Source of the DNA: Epiperipatus broadwayi
Taxonomy: Eukaryota > Onychophora > Udeonychophora > Euonychophora > Peripatidae
NCBI GenBank assembly: GCA_028023455.1
Contig: JAQFVV010007210.1
Span: 1-64,000, forward strand
Length of the DNA: 64,000 nucleotides
Direction of reading: 5' to 3'
Shown here: one piece after another, positions 1 through 12,782 of the stretch
Numbering within the stretch: position 1 is the first letter of the stretch
How the letters are laid out: every line of letters starts with the position of its first letter
Translations under genes and position numbers: made by a program
The notes under the pieces: generated by a model
What the model saw: only the letters and a program-made list of their open reading frames with translations
The model's database searches: none
Told to the model about the DNA's origin: nothing

Positions 1-1784
1 TGAAGATAGAAACCAATCTTATAATTGTTATTAAAATAGGAAAAACTCACTGATGAAGGCCACAAGCTGGAAACTAGTCTGGGGATATTGGATGAGTAGG
101 CACTAGATGGGGATTTTATGCACAAGCCTTCTGGCATCTGTGTGTGGCAATACGTATAGTGAGTTTTGCCGGTTTTAATAAGATATTTGCGGCTATTGTT
201 TTATTTTTAAATATATAAAATATTAGCCATTTATACATACATTTACAAAATCACCTTTATGAAATTGCTTGCTTGTAGTGAAATGACATGTATCTCTTTG
301 CTATGTGTATAACCCAAGTTTGAATTCCAATGTAGTAAACTTACATTTTTTTCCAATAAAGATTTTTCTGTGAAAATCAGCATATAGCTGTTTTTAGATA
401 GAAAGATAAAACATTAATACATAATTATCAAACTCCACCAAGCTCCGTGAATACTGCAATCTTCATCATTGGGAAGATATTTGCTTCTTCAATGGATTAT
501 TTACAATCTGCTTACCTAAGTTTTTGTTATTAACATTTTTTATATACTTATCTTAATCACAGAGTTAAACATATCTGAAAATGGTAAATGGGCTCCCAAG
601 GTTCCATTTCATGTACAACCCAAAAGTTGGCCCAAACCACAACTTCTCCCATGTTTTTATTATCCTTGTTCATTATTTATCAATATCAAATTATTACAAT
701 TCTAAAAATGCCACTCTTTCTGCATTCGCGACTATGATTGAGTTCTCCTCAGGTAATTGATTTAATAATTATTACTGTTACTAATCATTCATCACCACAG
801 ACTAACAGGTAAAGATATATCTAACAGCAGAACCAGGCCAATAGGTGATAATGTCCAATCCAATCAAGATAAAATGGAGTATGGACTAGTCGATTAGTTG
901 AAGGTAAGATGAGATATAACAATTACTAGCTATTTATTAGGCCAGAAACTATACTATTTTTTTGTGTTTAATTAAAGATTAATGAATTGAAATAATTAAT
1001 CCAATTCCAATTTCCCCCCATAAATAATAGTTAAATTTATTCACAATTTTTCATTTCATCACACATATTTTAGTTTTATGAATATTGATATTACATGTTA
1101 GATATTGTGAGCTAGGTCATCTGAAGAGTGCTGGTTCAATGTGAAATGCTTCTTGGAGGTCACTTAATATTTTTAGATAACTATTTATTTGACTAAAGTA
1201 TATGCGATGAAATGGAAATTATAAAGTTTATTTATTATTGTGGGAAAAAATGATGCTGAATTAATTATTCTGCACGGTTGTGTTTATACTAAATATATAT
1301 CTTAATATTTAATTAGAGTTTAAAGTGTATAACCTAAGCTAAAAATGATGTGATCGATCTAGCTTAATAACCCATATGTATGTTATAGTTGGATCTTCTG
1401 TTAGTTTGGGACCTTTAGATTAATTGTACTAACGTATCTATATAAATTTTTATTTAATATCCTTTTTATTTTTTTTAATAATGAACATTTTCTGTTCTTT
1501 CTGCCTTGAATTTGTGTATTTTTTTCATTGGATTATAAGTGGATATCAAGGTAGTTCATCTATATTTTTTCCAATGAAATTTTAAGAATTTATCTTATGT
1601 TTACCAAATTTACCGACAGATGGCAGATGTATCTTATTGGCATTTAAAACTTAATATATATATATATTTCAGGTTAGATTTTATTTTATTTTTAAAATGT
1701 ACTGTTATTGTTTTGTTGTTTGTTTTTAAATAAAGTTAATTTTTGGTGGTTTTGTTCGTTCTAAATAGTTTTTTTCTTTCGCAG
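1..1784 (+). other. intron upstream of the ZZ exon (3' end only)
   Basis: The first 1.8 kb is the 3' part of a dystrobrevin intron. It holds a truncated copy of the hammerhead-like repeat (about 45-180), a weak tRNA-like stretch near 240-330 with a box-B-like AGTTTGAATTCC, a short TA run near 1650, and the T-rich tract before the exon. No coding sequence was recognised. Confidence 0.7.
45..180 (+). repeat. hammerhead-like repeat, relaxed subfamily
   Basis: This partial copy has CTGATGA at 50-56, a GGC...GCT stem with loop CACAA, and GAAAC at 70-74. It continues into the shared tail (gatattggatgagtaggc, then ttatgcacaagcc) and ends in gtgagttttgccggttttaa. Compared with the best copy at 51784, position 10.1 is A and cannot pair with 11.1. 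Confidence 0.65.
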
Positions 1785-1951
1785 TTTATCATCCCATTCA
1801 TTGTGACGGATGCCACAGAGAGTCGTTTACTGGATTTAGGTACAAATGCCAGCGTTGCACAAATTATCACTTGTGCCAAGATTGTTTTTGGAGGGGTAGA
1901 ACGTCTGGAAGTCACAGTAATCACCACGAAATGAAGGAATACACTGTTTAT
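1785..1951 (+). CDS. DTNB: dystrobrevin exon, ZZ zinc finger (internal exon)
   Basis: Dystrobrevin is a cytoplasmic scaffold of the dystrophin-associated complex; its ZZ finger lies beside the EF-hand region and contributes to protein contacts. Translation starts with the last two bases of a split codon and reads [13 protein letters not shown], then [18 protein letters not shown] and [14 protein letters not shown]. The paired cysteines (CDGC, CQRC, CQDC) and the histidines in SHSNHH are the ZZ zinc ligands, and the order matches vertebrate alpha/beta-dystrobrevin almost residue for residue. The acceptor is a pyrimidine-rich tract ending gcag at 1784; the donor GTAAGT follows at 1952. The exon is 167 bp and ends on a complete codon, so the next exon is in phase 0. 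Dystrophin has a related ZZ, but the CFWRG...HEMKEYT ending and the next exon favour dystrobrevin. The symbol stands for the single invertebrate counterpart of DTNA/DTNB. Confidence 0.95.
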
Positions 1952-2514
1952 GTAAGTATCGGCCTTTATAATTGAATGTCATTTCTCTTTTTCGTTAAAG
2001 CTGTAGCGAATCCAAACAAATATATAATAAATATTCATTTCCAATAATTATTAAATAGTTTAGAAAATAAAGTGCCTGATGGTAAGGATAAAAAAAAAGA
2101 GGAAGCGCATATGACTTAATCTATGGCGGCAGCGCTTTTATTTTTAGCTCATGTGTGGAGAAGTTAATTATAAATGCATTGATGTCATTTACTTCAGAAA
2201 AAAAGATCTATTACTTTTTATTATACATATATCTAAATTATGTATGAAATATGTCTTTTTAATTGTTTTACTGGAAAGTAGAAAAACGGTTCTAAATAGG
2301 ATATTTTGATTAATTATTATTTTTGAATAATTTAATTTTGGCTGTAATATACATAACGTTGTTTTGGTCTGTGTATGAATGTTGTATGTATGTGTGTATA
2401 TTAATGTACATATTTATGTGTGCGTATATATATTTGTAGTAGCGTTATGATTGATCATCAGTAGCCTATTCAGTTGCACTAACATTTTTAGTATTTTGCC
2501 AATAAATTACTTTT

Positions 2515-2770
2515 ACTCATTACCATTATCGATTCACTGCAGAATGAAGACCTCTTCAAATCTTCTTTGATCTCTAACCTCTCTTCTCCATATTATTCCA
2601 GCACGCTTCCTTATTTCATCTATCCATTTCACACGTGGTCTTTTTCTAGGTCTTTTAACAATCTATTGGAATTCAATTTAAGATTTCAACTGTTCATCTA
2701 TTATCATCTCTTCTAGCAATATGTCCAGCCCAACTCTAATCTTTTAATTCTTTCAATGTTGTCAGAAACA
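2515..2770 (-). repeat. LINE 3' end fragment
   Basis: It matches the shared LINE 3' end on the minus strand: ctgcagaatgaagacctctt, tctctaacctctcttctcca, ttacacgtggtctttt-type words and atctcttctagcaatatgtc. Short, non-coding. Confidence 0.7.
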
Positions 2771-3591
2771 CCTGTTTGTTTCTCTCACCTGGGTAAAAAG
2801 TTTGCGTTGATGTGAATGTGAGCGTATCCTGTATTTTAAAATGTTATATTCTTAATGAATGCAAGAAATATTTATAAGTAATATACAAGCTTTAAACCCT
2901 AAAATTAAGATTTATTTTAAATTTTCAGCAGTATCGGTTTATAATAATGGAGAGGAGAGGGTAGGGGATATTGTTGAAATCGGAAAAAAAAATCATAAAT
3001 TTCCCCCAAAAAGCGCGGGAACCAAAAAATTTCCTGTATTCCTTTTTAGGCATGAATTTCCAAGATCAGGCTTCATTAAAATTTTAAATTATAGAGTTCA
3101 AAGCTAGAGGACATGCTAATACAAGGTCAGCAAATTTTAGAAAGGGCAGATCTTTTACCATGTAGCTGTAACAAATAATAAAAGTAGTAATAGAAGCTAA
3201 GGCAGATATTAAAAAATGTTCTCATGAAAAGTCTACATTTTTATCTAAATAGGAGTAAAAAAATATAAAATTCTCAGATAATATCTAATACAATATAGTA
3301 GTCATCAGATATTTAGTTTAAAGTCATGTTGCAGATATTGACACCAAAGATAGCAGCAAAACATACGAATGCATATAGGGGGTCATTATTGTTTCAACAT
3401 TAATATTATTCTTGTGATGATGATTAAGTCAAATATTCTGTTAGGCAGAAGAGAGCAGCAGATTCTGGAACTCAAGATAGTCACAACCCAGTCGTTTCTA
3501 GTGCTGAAACTTTTTATTAATTTTTGGGCAGGATGACATTGTTTTATTTTGCCCTGTGTGGTTTAGTGCAATGCCAGGATGATAGACTCTG

Positions 3592-3673
3592 CAGATCAAG
3601 GACCTTGGATGCCACTTCATGTGCTCTACTATCAGATCAAGGACCTTGGATGCCACTTCATGTGCTCTACTAT
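3592..3673 (+). repeat. 41-bp perfect tandem duplication
   Basis: The unit starts cagatcaaggaccttggatg and ends gtgctctactat; the second copy follows at 3633. It is identical in both copies, which suggests a recent event. Confidence 0.95.
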
Positions 3674-4003
3674 CATGTCAATAAATTATTTGATTCTTTT
3701 TTATGTACTTTGATATATATAATAATAGACTTGATTGAAACTGAAATTTTTTTTTTCTTAAATTGCAGAGATTTATATTTCCTTTCATTTCAAAACAGAA
3801 AGAAGTTAGTTATTTTATTTCTCCTTTAAAAATTCAATAGATTTAATATTACAACATAAAAACTAATGGTAATGTGTTTATTTTACCTGCGGAAGTAATC
3901 ATTTGTCCAAAGTTCCTTACAATAAAAAAAAAAGAGTCTGTTTTGTGCACTGGCGAATCCTTGAAAATAGACTTTATTAAATAATGCAGCTAACTTATAT
4001 ACT

Positions 4004-4228
4004 CAAACATTAGCAAACTCTCTATACAATAGTGACATCGGGTGCAAACCATAATAATCAATGGATGCAAGAAGGTTTGTGCACAAAATCCCTATCTGGT
4101 GCCTATTCATCCAATATCCCCAGACTAGTTTCTGGCTTGTGGCCTTCATCAGTGAGTAGCCATTGTTTACTATGGCTTGCACTGGATGGCACAACTGTAT
4201 TGAGAGTTTGCTACCATTTTAATATCTT
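4004..4228. repeat. foldback copy of the hammerhead-like repeat
   Basis: The minus-strand core has CUGAUGA at 4152-4146 and GAAAC at 4132-4128. The flanks are inverted repeats of each other: gcaaactctctatac on the left at about 4012 answers attgagagtttgc on the right at about 4198. After the right arm comes an end sequence related to ATCACATGATCA. No coding potential. Confidence 0.6.
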
Positions 4229-4514
4229 GATGATCATATGATATTTAGTGGTTTACATTCAAACATTCACATCAAGTGTATTGTTTTAGTGGATTTAAAT
4301 GTGGATGCCATTATTAATTAGATAGGACTTTGGTATTTTCAAAAGCAATTGAAAAGAAGTGGCTAATAGCTAAAACCAATGTTCTCTGATGATTGGTTAA
4401 TTTTTTAATATATGGTAATGCATAGAATAAAAATAGAAGGTATATTATATAACACATATAATATTTAATTACACATTTAAAACATTCAATATCTTGTTTA
4501 TTATGTATATATAA

Positions 4515-4720
4515 TAAATCACATGATCACTATTTCTTACGCTTGCTCTTAACTGTTATTAAAACAGGCAAAACTCTCTATACGTTATGCCACTCAGTGC
4601 AAACCAGAGTAATCACTGGATGCCAGAAGGCTTGTGCATAAAATCCCCATATAGTGCCTACTCATCCAATATTCCCAGACTAGTTTCTGGCTTGTGGCCT
4701 TCATCAGTGAGGAGCCTTTT
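4515..4720 (-). repeat. hammerhead-like repeat, relaxed subfamily
   Basis: The copy starts with the family end aaatcacatgatcac, passes through aaaacaggcaaaactc and tgccagaaggcttgtgc, and has on the minus strand CUGAUGA at 4707-4701 and GAAAC at 4687-4683. It ends at gaggagcc just after the core. Stem II keeps GGC/GCC around loop CACAA with an A-A opposition next to the core. Confidence 0.65.
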
Positions 4721-4854
4721 CATTTTTAAGATTATAGAAATTAAGTTTTTAACTTAACTTAATGAATTTGAATTAAATATGGTATTAAACCTTGTTTATT
4801 TTTTTATAAATGGTGATTATGAAAATATAAATAATTAGAGCACATTTAAAAAGA

Positions 4855-5090
4855 GTCCTCATCATTATCATCAACCATTATTGATCGATCCACTGCAGGA
4901 TGAAGGTCTCTTTAATATTAATCCAGTGCCTCTAATCCTTAGCCTTTTTTCTCCGTATTATACCAGCAAACTTTCTTTCTAACCATCTCACATATGGTAT
5001 TTTACAATCTCTTAAGATCTACAAGACTTCAACAGTTAATCTATCATCCAACCTACCAGCATGTGAGCCCTGCATCTTATGTTTTTTAAT
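4855..5090 (-). repeat. LINE 3' end fragment
   Basis: The sequence tcatcattatcatcaacca, cactgcaggatgaaggtct, then cacatatggtattttacaat matches the same LINE 3' end on the minus strand. Confidence 0.7.
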
Positions 5091-5959
5091 GTTAAGATGA
5101 AAGTCTTATAAATTTTGATATATATTCTAAATAAATTTAAATGATGGATATTGCTTTGTGAAGTAAGAATAATAGGATCAATGTACCTTCTAAAAAACTA
5201 ATTATATTCAATGAAATATAAAATCAATGTTATAATCTGCAATTTCCTAATATTTATTTCTGTACATCTATTATGAAGTATTTTGCAGTTATAGATTTAC
5301 TCTTGAGCATTGAGTGGAAAATTTTTATAGCAAATCTAAAAATACCTTGCATGCATAAGATGAAAAGAATACAAATTACATATCACAAAACTGAGCAATT
5401 ATTCAGAGAATTAAAATAATCACGTCATGAAACTATATCTCTCATTTTTTGTGTGAGTTTGTTATCTCTGACAAGGATGTGTGAATTATTTATACACTTA
5501 TAATTAAATAATTTATTCATTTGTAGAAGAATTAGATTTTATTTTGAAATTGTTCTTTTAAATTATCCTTTTTTTATTTTTTAATAAGCAGTCACTATTT
5601 CAAAATTGATCGTAATTTAATTATTCATAAGCAAATGATTTATTTATTTATTTATAAATCAATTTACTTGTATATCAATTGTTTCAAAATTATGCTTCTC
5701 AGACACTTCTAGCTTTCAAATTACTTTTCTATCTGTTTTCTTTTATTATCCATGATTGTCATTAAAATAGAACAGATAGGATATTGATCTGCCAAACAAA
5801 AATGATAATTCAAAGTCATTGCTAAATAAGATAAAAATGGATGCTGTAAATCTGAACATAGCAGCAATTTCAGAATTATCTTGTACTTGAATATGCACAG
5901 AAAAGTTTCATTTGTAGCTATGGAGTAAATAAATGTTCAAGATAGGGTACTTTATTAGA

Positions 5960-6215
5960 AAAAATGTTAATGGCTTTATTTTTCTGGAGTTCATATGAAG
6001 TTCGATCGCTAGAAATGCAAGCACCACAATTGATTCTGGAACCGCCCTATCCCAGTTTGGATTGTTTACCAAATGTGCTGAAATGCATTGAGTAAAAAGG
6101 CATATGGCTTTATTACTTGATAGTTCATAAGAAATTTGAGTTCCAGATCTGTGAGCACCAGAATTGATCCTGGGGTCTCCTGTCCAAGCTGTCCACTGCA
6201 CCAAACTGTGCAGAG
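5960..6215 (-). repeat. dimeric tRNA-like SINE
   Basis: Two related units of about 130 bp lie in tandem. The outer unit on the minus strand begins gcacagtttggtgcagtgg (box A-like) and has aggatcaattctggtgct (box B-like); the inner unit carries the same parts with changes (agaatcaattgtggtgctt). Each unit ends in an 'ataaagccatatgcc' tail. An incidental frame across it is not a gene. Confidence 0.6.
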
Positions 6216-7432
6216 CATATACTTTATAATGTCATGTGATTAATACATAATGGCTCAAACTTTTAACTTTAAATAAAAGAATTTATATACCATAGTTAAA
6301 AGATAACCAGTTCTCTCTCTAAAATAGCTGCTATGCTATCTCTAAATCAGTGCATATGTTATGTAGAGACATAGTTCAACTATTCTCATCAAAAATTTTA
6401 AGGGGATAGCATATTTGGGGTCACTAGTTACAATTTGACATGTGATGGTGTGTTGTATACTTTAATCCCTGATAGAGCTATGCTACCATTTTTTTAAAAA
6501 AAATTGGATAAAACTGCTACTACAATGTTAGGATTAGTTCAAACTGTGTATGACAATGAAGATGTGAGTTACAGGAAATAGATTACAAGATTTTCATGAT
6601 GACAGAATAGCATTGAAGGCAATCCATGAAAATACATAACACATTTCATATATAAATTATGGTAAATCATGTTAGTGCTTTATAATTTTTCTGGCCAACT
6701 AATTAGAGCAACTATGTTATTACATAACATTTAACTTTATTTTTTGAAAGCATCTTGAGAATAGAACCTGTCCCCTTTTGACTGGGGCACATTGTGTATA
6801 TATGTTTAAATAAACAAGTACGTGCTTTTTATACAGTGGTATGAAGAGACATTTCAACTTGAAATGGCTAAAGTGAAAAACTGCTTACAAAAGGAAATAA
6901 TTATCAATTTCATTAATTCACAATGATAGGAACACTATTTATTATATTTAAAGAATATGAAATGTCATTGATTATCAAATTAATATCTATGAAACTAATT
7001 ATTAAAATGTTACCCTGCCTATGACTTGGTTTGGTTTTGGGAAAATGTATCTTAATTTCTCTATAAGGTAAAGTGTTATGTGGGGAGGGATTTCATGTTA
7101 AGATTTGTTGTTTTTTAAAACCAGTATTTATTTCCGATGTATATAAATAGAAATCACGTGAATTGTTGGAACAAAAGTGTAATATAATATTTTTTGCCAA
7201 ATTTTTCTTTTTCGTCTTCTGTTGTTATATAAAAATATATAATATCAACTTTTACAAAACTTTTTTTTTCCCTTTATGAGGTACTTCAGTCCTACCCAGT
7301 TCCCTGCAGGATAGGGATTTTTCTAATCTCTTTATGAAAAAGAATTGAAAGCTAGGGCATATGTATTAATTGCTAGTCAGTCAATGTATAATCAGTTTTT
7401 CCCTTTGTTTATCTTATAATATGAATAGCTGT

Positions 7433-7535
7433 CAAGCCTTGGTGGTCGGCAGGTCAGCACAGCTGTCTTACAAGCAGTTGTCCCGGGTTAGCAGGTTCGC
7501 ATCCCGGCCAATGCTACGACACATGAAAAAAATAT
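7433..7535 (+). repeat. tRNA-derived SINE
   Basis: A tRNA-like body starts near ggtggtcggcaggtcagc and carries a B-box (ggttcgcatcc at 7494-7504), followed by the tail atgctacgacacatgaaaaa with an A run. The same tail occurs at 45487-45586. Confidence 0.8.
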
Positions 7536-7814
7536 GAATAGCTAAATAATTCTTTATCATCACTTAATTTAATGGTTTGCTGTAAGCCTCTTTGATTGTG
7601 ATTTGAGGCTCCAAACGAATTGATTGAGGGCAATCCATCCATATATTATTGTTCTTACAGTAGCTATTACAATGTGATTATTCATCTGTAAATGAACCTG
7701 GATGAGCTTTTCACTAACATTTGCCAGTCAGTGGATTGATTTTATTGACTTTATCGCTCTTAATGTACTTTATTGCCCTTAATGGTCTAATAGTTCTTAA
7801 CTGAAACATCAGTT

Positions 7815-8020
7815 GAATTTTCATAAAAGCAGGATGAAGGTGTGTATGTGAATGTAAAAGAGATCACATGTGAGATGGATGGATGAAATAAGAAAGTGTG
7901 CAGAGGTGGTGTGGAGAAGAGATGCTAGAGATCAGAGAAGATGGATTGAACTTGGAGAGACCTTCATCCTGTAGTGGATTGATAATGGTTGATGATGATG
8001 ATGATATGGAGTGAAACTTT
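7815..8020 (+). repeat. LINE 3' end fragment, plus strand
   Basis: The words gagatggatggatgaaataa, gaagagatgctagagatcag, gacettcatcc-type block (cttggagagaccttcatcct) and the GAT-repeat tail gatgatgatgatgat mark the 3' end of the same LINE family in the opposite orientation. Confidence 0.65.
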
Positions 8021-8539
8021 TTGTAGGTGAAAACACTCAGAAAAAAATTGGTACATGTGCTTTTAACTACAGTACAGAACTAAATAGGTATAGTTTTAAA
8101 TCATGAAGAAAGTATGATCACAGTATATAAATTCATGTTTGAAATGTGATATTTAGTGACAGGAAAAAAAATAGATGCTGTAGTATTGTATTTGCATTTA
8201 GTTTTGGTTAGCATATAATTGAAATCAGATAGTTTGATATTGTGGAGTTCATGGCTCCACAATAATATCATGCATGATTGAAATTTGTTAAAATAAACAA
8301 TTAAAAAAAAACTATTACAAAAACCATGGCCTAAACTTGTTGGTAAATAAATACCAAAGAAAAGAATTGTTTTTATGAATAAGTAATACAATTCTGGAGT
8401 GAATTAAGGAATTTGGTCATTTTGATAATGCTCCTAATGATGTTGATACATATCTAGATGAAATTAAAATGAATAATGCTGGTAAAGTAAGCTTTTCAAA
8501 AATAAAAAGATCTTATTACTAAATAAGGCATATTGATTT

Positions 8540-9010
8540 TGAAAATAAGATGACATTTGTTCATAACTTCTCTCTTTGGAGTCTATTGGGACATATGGAT
8601 GTGATACTTGGTCTTTGGAAAAGCAGGAAATAATAAGATTAGAAAGTGTGGAAATATTGGTGAAGGTTAACTAGTACAAGTTGCATGAAAAAGATATATG
8701 ATCATAAATGAGAGAAACCAGATGGGAAAATAACTGTCGACCATGATAAAATTGCAGAAAATAAAATTCCCTGGACACATTTTTTTGAGATGTAATGAAT
8801 TTTTTTACAAAATGATTGGAAGGTGAGGAAAAAGATATGATGGATCAAGGACTTTGGAATTGTGGTAAATGGAATTGGATATAATTAATATGAGCAGAGT
8901 GGCTGAGAATAGAATGGCATAGCTGCAGATTTGCTTTTAGAAACTGATGATCAAACAAAGATTGAAGAAACTAGTCAGCAGCATATTTTGCTCAAGAAAT
9001 AGTATTTCGC
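8540..9010 (+). pseudogene. C-terminal fragment of a LINE
   Basis: Translated pieces in shifting frames are TWSLEKQEIIRLESVE (about 8605), LEGEEKDMMD-type sequence near 8825, and MSRVAEN-like (gagcagagtggctgagaata near 8893) followed by rMA...CRFAFRN. This is the 'W.GH...GRPR...ED..WR'-style tail of many animal LINEs. Decayed and non-coding. Confidence 0.5.
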
Positions 9011-9159
9011 CAATGAAGTGTGAAGAGGAATTTATATGTATCTAGAAATCACTGTTTACTGAAGCTTATACTAAGTGATGCTTGAGTGGCAAGCTACTCT
9101 TGACATGAGACTTTGTCATTATTACCAACCTTTTAACATATTAAACAACTTGAATATCA

Positions 9160-9345
9160 CATGATCACCTTTTCTTTTTGTTGACATGAGCTGTAAAGGG
9201 TGGGTGCTGGAGATCTAATGCATTAAATCCAAAGATCCAATGCACTGCTTCCAGATCAAACTAATCTGAGGATTTTGGATGGAAAAGCACTGATACACAA
9301 CCTTTTAGCATCGGTTGATAACTAGAGTTTGCACTATCTTTTTAA
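9160..9345 (+). repeat. decayed copy of the hammerhead-like repeat
   Basis: It begins with the family end (atcacatgatcacc), includes the segment with repeated 'gatccaa' words, and keeps the region downstream of the core (ctaatctgagga, ttttggatgg). The core itself, including CUGANGA and stem II, is deleted. It ends near gagtttgcactatct. Confidence 0.5.
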
Positions 9346-9602
9346 TATATTTACTCTAGAGTAAACTTTCAGTCAATTTTAATCTCAGATCTAATTTTTA
9401 CAGTAACGAAACCATATAGCACCGTCCTATTTTAATTGAATAAATAGAAGAAGCTTAATTATGGACTTTCACCTAATACAATCTGACTGCATACTAAGAT
9501 GTCAGATAAGATCTAATATATTATACTAAATTCTTTTTTGTATTTATAATAATTTATATACATTTAGTGTTTTCCTGAAGGTTTATGATGATGGTGTTTT
9601 AG

Positions 9603-10411
9603 TTGTATTTACATTTTACACTATTTCCATCATCTGATGTGAGTATTGAATATCTTTAGAAAATTTTTTAACTTTCCAAATACATTCAACTGTTAGTAAT
9701 AGCATACATGCTTTGAGAGGTATTATTCTCCTCTCTTCTTCAGGTGTTGCTGGCCTGACCAGTGACAGTACTAGCATGGGAATCGAACCTGGACCCTTAG
9801 ATTCTTGAGTATTGAATTTTAAGGTAACACTCTAACCAACTGAGCCATCCTTCCAAAAGCAAGTCAGTAGAAATTTCATATACTTATCTATATCTCCTGA
9901 TTTCTCCACTTTTTACTATGAGCAAAGTTGTTTAATGGTTTTCATATATTGTGTATAGTCACCCTAGGTTGACTTATGGGATTGTTTGCGATTGTCAAGC
10001 TGCTCACATGACAATGGCAAACTATTCCATAATTCAATCTAGTGTGACTATACACAATGTATAGAAACCATTAATCAACATTGCTCTTAGAAAAAAAGTG
10101 GAGAAATCAAGAGGAAGCTCATAGATAAGTATATAAAATTTCTACTGATTGTTGCCATTGGCAGGATGGCTCAGTTGATTAGAGTTTTACCTTAAAATTC
10201 AATACTCAAGAATCTAAGGGTCCAGATTCGATTCCCATCCTAGTACTGTCACTGTTCAGATCAGAAACACATAAAGAAGAGAGGAGAAGAATACCTCTCA
10301 AAGCATGTGTGCTATTACTGTAACAGTTGAATGTATTTGGAATATTTAAATAAAATTAAATTTTTCTAAAGACATATTAGTTGATGGAAATAGGCCAACA
10401 TGTAAATACAA
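9603..10411. repeat. 800-bp palindrome with a tRNA-like head in each arm
   Basis: Two arms of about 390 bp are reverse complements (gttgtatttaca..., ctatttccatca on the left; tgatggaaatag, tgtaaatacaac on the right) with a short spacer near 10005. Each arm has a tRNA-derived segment: plus strand 10167-10243 with ggctcagttgattagag (box A-like) and agattcgattcccat (box B-like), and minus strand 9851-9780 with the same parts. Pieces of one arm recur near 32095-32140, 41495-41580 and 41840-42090. It is a SINE-like repeat arranged as a foldback. Confidence 0.85.
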
Positions 10412-10919
10412 CATTTATTTTAAATATTTGATTTTGCTTTTCTCATATTTATTTATTTATAATATTTAAAATAAAAAATGTATTTTGATTGTTTAGTAAA
10501 ATTACAAACTTTTACAAAAATAAAAATTTTAATCTGAAATTTCATAAAATATATATGAAATCTTTAAGGATTCTATTTTAAAAATAAATTTCTTTTAAAA
10601 TTAAATTTTTTTATCTTTTTTTTTTATTCAAAGGAGAAATTGAAAGAAAATATTTTATAGCTATATTTTAATAATATTTTAATAAAATTACTTGAATATA
10701 TTTTAAATATCATTAAAAACATTTGTTAGACTGCAAGCTTTTCAATTTTTTTTAAAAAAACATTAAATAAAAACGTTTTTTATGTGTGCTTTTAGGCTAA
10801 TCAAACTTTGATCTTGTTTTTATATTAATTTTTCTTTTAATCTGTTTCGTTAATGAAAATCCAAATATGTTAAAATTACATGTAACAAAGTTTTGGTGGA
10901 AGTATTATTTAATTATTGT

Positions 10920-10995
10920 TAAAATGAGGTTGCCTTGGCAACAGATGGAGATTGTTATTGATATTGGGATCGTCTAAGTGTTGACTGGTTTTAAT
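10920..10995 (+). repeat. single unit of the 'gttgccttgacaacag' repeat
   Basis: It has gaggttgccttggcaacag, then ttattgatattgggatcgtc and gtgttgactggttttaatg, as in the foldback at 55066-55520. Confidence 0.7.
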
Positions 10996-12782
10996 GATTA
11001 ATATTTAATTTTATAGTCTCTTATTTTGATGCAATTTTTCGCATGTTTTTAAAATATATCCAGTGAAATTTAGCTTTTCTTGTTTTTTTTAAAAAATTTT
11101 TCTATGTATATTTTAACCTTTTTATACATAAATCGAGTTAAGAGATTTTAAAATATATGTAGAATATATACAACATTAATTTAAGAAATGCCAACTGCCA
11201 AATAATTCAAAATACAATTATGGGAAAAAATATATAATTTTTGAAAATTGTCGGAAATAATTTGATAAAATTGTTATACTTTTTCGTTATTCTGACTGAA
11301 AGAATAGCATTTTTAATTCCTTACTAATTTATAAAATATTTTGAATATTTTAAAGATTGATAATTCTCATGCTATGAAGATTTTTTTTAATGATTATTAT
11401 TATTAATCTACCTATTAGTCTATTATATTTAATTTAGACAAATGATATAAAGAATCTGATGTGTACGGGAAGGATGGGGGCAACCACGCAAAACTTATTT
11501 ATTCAGCAAGTTTATTTCTGTATGCTGAAGACTATTAACAAATGAATAAAATAAATAACATTATATAATAACAATAATTATCCCTCAACTTTGGGACAAA
11601 AGTTAGAATAAGTTTGTGTGTGGAAAATAATTTATTTTCACATACCGTGATTATATATACAGTTAATTAATTTAGAAGTGCTTTAACTCATATATTTTAA
11701 AGTCCATACACGAGTATCTTTAACTCTGTTATTTACTATTAACGCAATTTCGTACACTGTTTTAACTTTAGCTCTATCATTTCTTCTTACTACTTGCTAA
11801 TTTGGATCACTTTCAATTAACATATTGCTTGCCCCTGATCCTTTTTCAGTTTGCCTTTTTATTAACGCTAATTAGCATAATTAGTATTCAATTTCTTTTA
11901 ACAACAAGTTTTCTAGAGTATACTATTTTTTGGGGAGAAAACAATACAAAGTACTGTCTGTACATACTATATAGATCACATAATAAACTTTAATTTACAT
12001 AATCAAAAACACGCGTGCAGTCAGTCCAGAATTATAGACTAGGTTTAGAACAATATAAACCCAAACGTGCATATCATAACTCATAAATCAGATCCTGTAG
12101 AGTTAGTTTAATAAACTTTTAAATAATGCCCTCTTAGTCATATCAATGTTAATTTATCAATTAAATAAAAAAAAAAGGGTTCACTTTTATTTCAGCAGCA
12201 CATTATAATAGGTAAATCAGATATTGACTTTCAAAAGGATTTAAGCTTTATATTAATGATGACCTTTATAAAGGAGTAATCAAACAAGTTTATAGTCAAA
12301 TAATAATCAAGGTCTAAATTTCATTAACTTCAACAAGAATGTAAATAAAATACAGCTATTATATCTATAACACTAAGAATATAATCTTATTTATGGAGCA
12401 ACGGAGTCTGAATACGCTTACCACAATAATAATTCCACAAATAAAACCCTGACTAATAAATTGACCATTTGTTGGTATTATTTAGTTCATTTAATATGAT
12501 TTTACATCGTCTAACTTGTGAATTATCCTTAGCATATACAGATTTGGTCTCTCCTAACTTTTTTTTTACATACTCATTTCTTTATATAGATAAAATACCA
12601 ATAATTTTTTTTCTTTTTGTCCTTTTTATACTCTTAACCAATTACTTTAAAAACAATATCATTTTTTTAAATACCATTTTTAGTTTGTTATTATTTTAAT
12701 CTATCTTTTATATAATCATCCTATTTAAGATAGGTTTTATCCTCTTTATATATAAACTCTTTTGTCATTCTTTCTTTATATA

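Noticed and set aside
1785-1951. Exon of dystrophin or another ZZ protein
   Set aside because: The details CFWRG and HEMKEYT, and the KSPAK and DEHRLIARYAARLA exons downstream, fit dystrobrevin specifically.
5908-6204. 98-codon minus-strand frame
   Set aside because: It crosses two SINE-like units; the apparent protein is a translation of tRNA-like repeats.
8101-8391. 96-codon minus-strand frame rich in aromatic and hydrophobic residues
   Set aside because: Low-complexity AT-rich reading with no motif, no similarity recognised and no splice signals; typical of chance frames here.
10160-10245. Functional tRNA gene
   Set aside because: A-box and B-box words exist but no full cloverleaf with a clear anticodon arm, and the segment is repeated and inverted; it is a SINE head.
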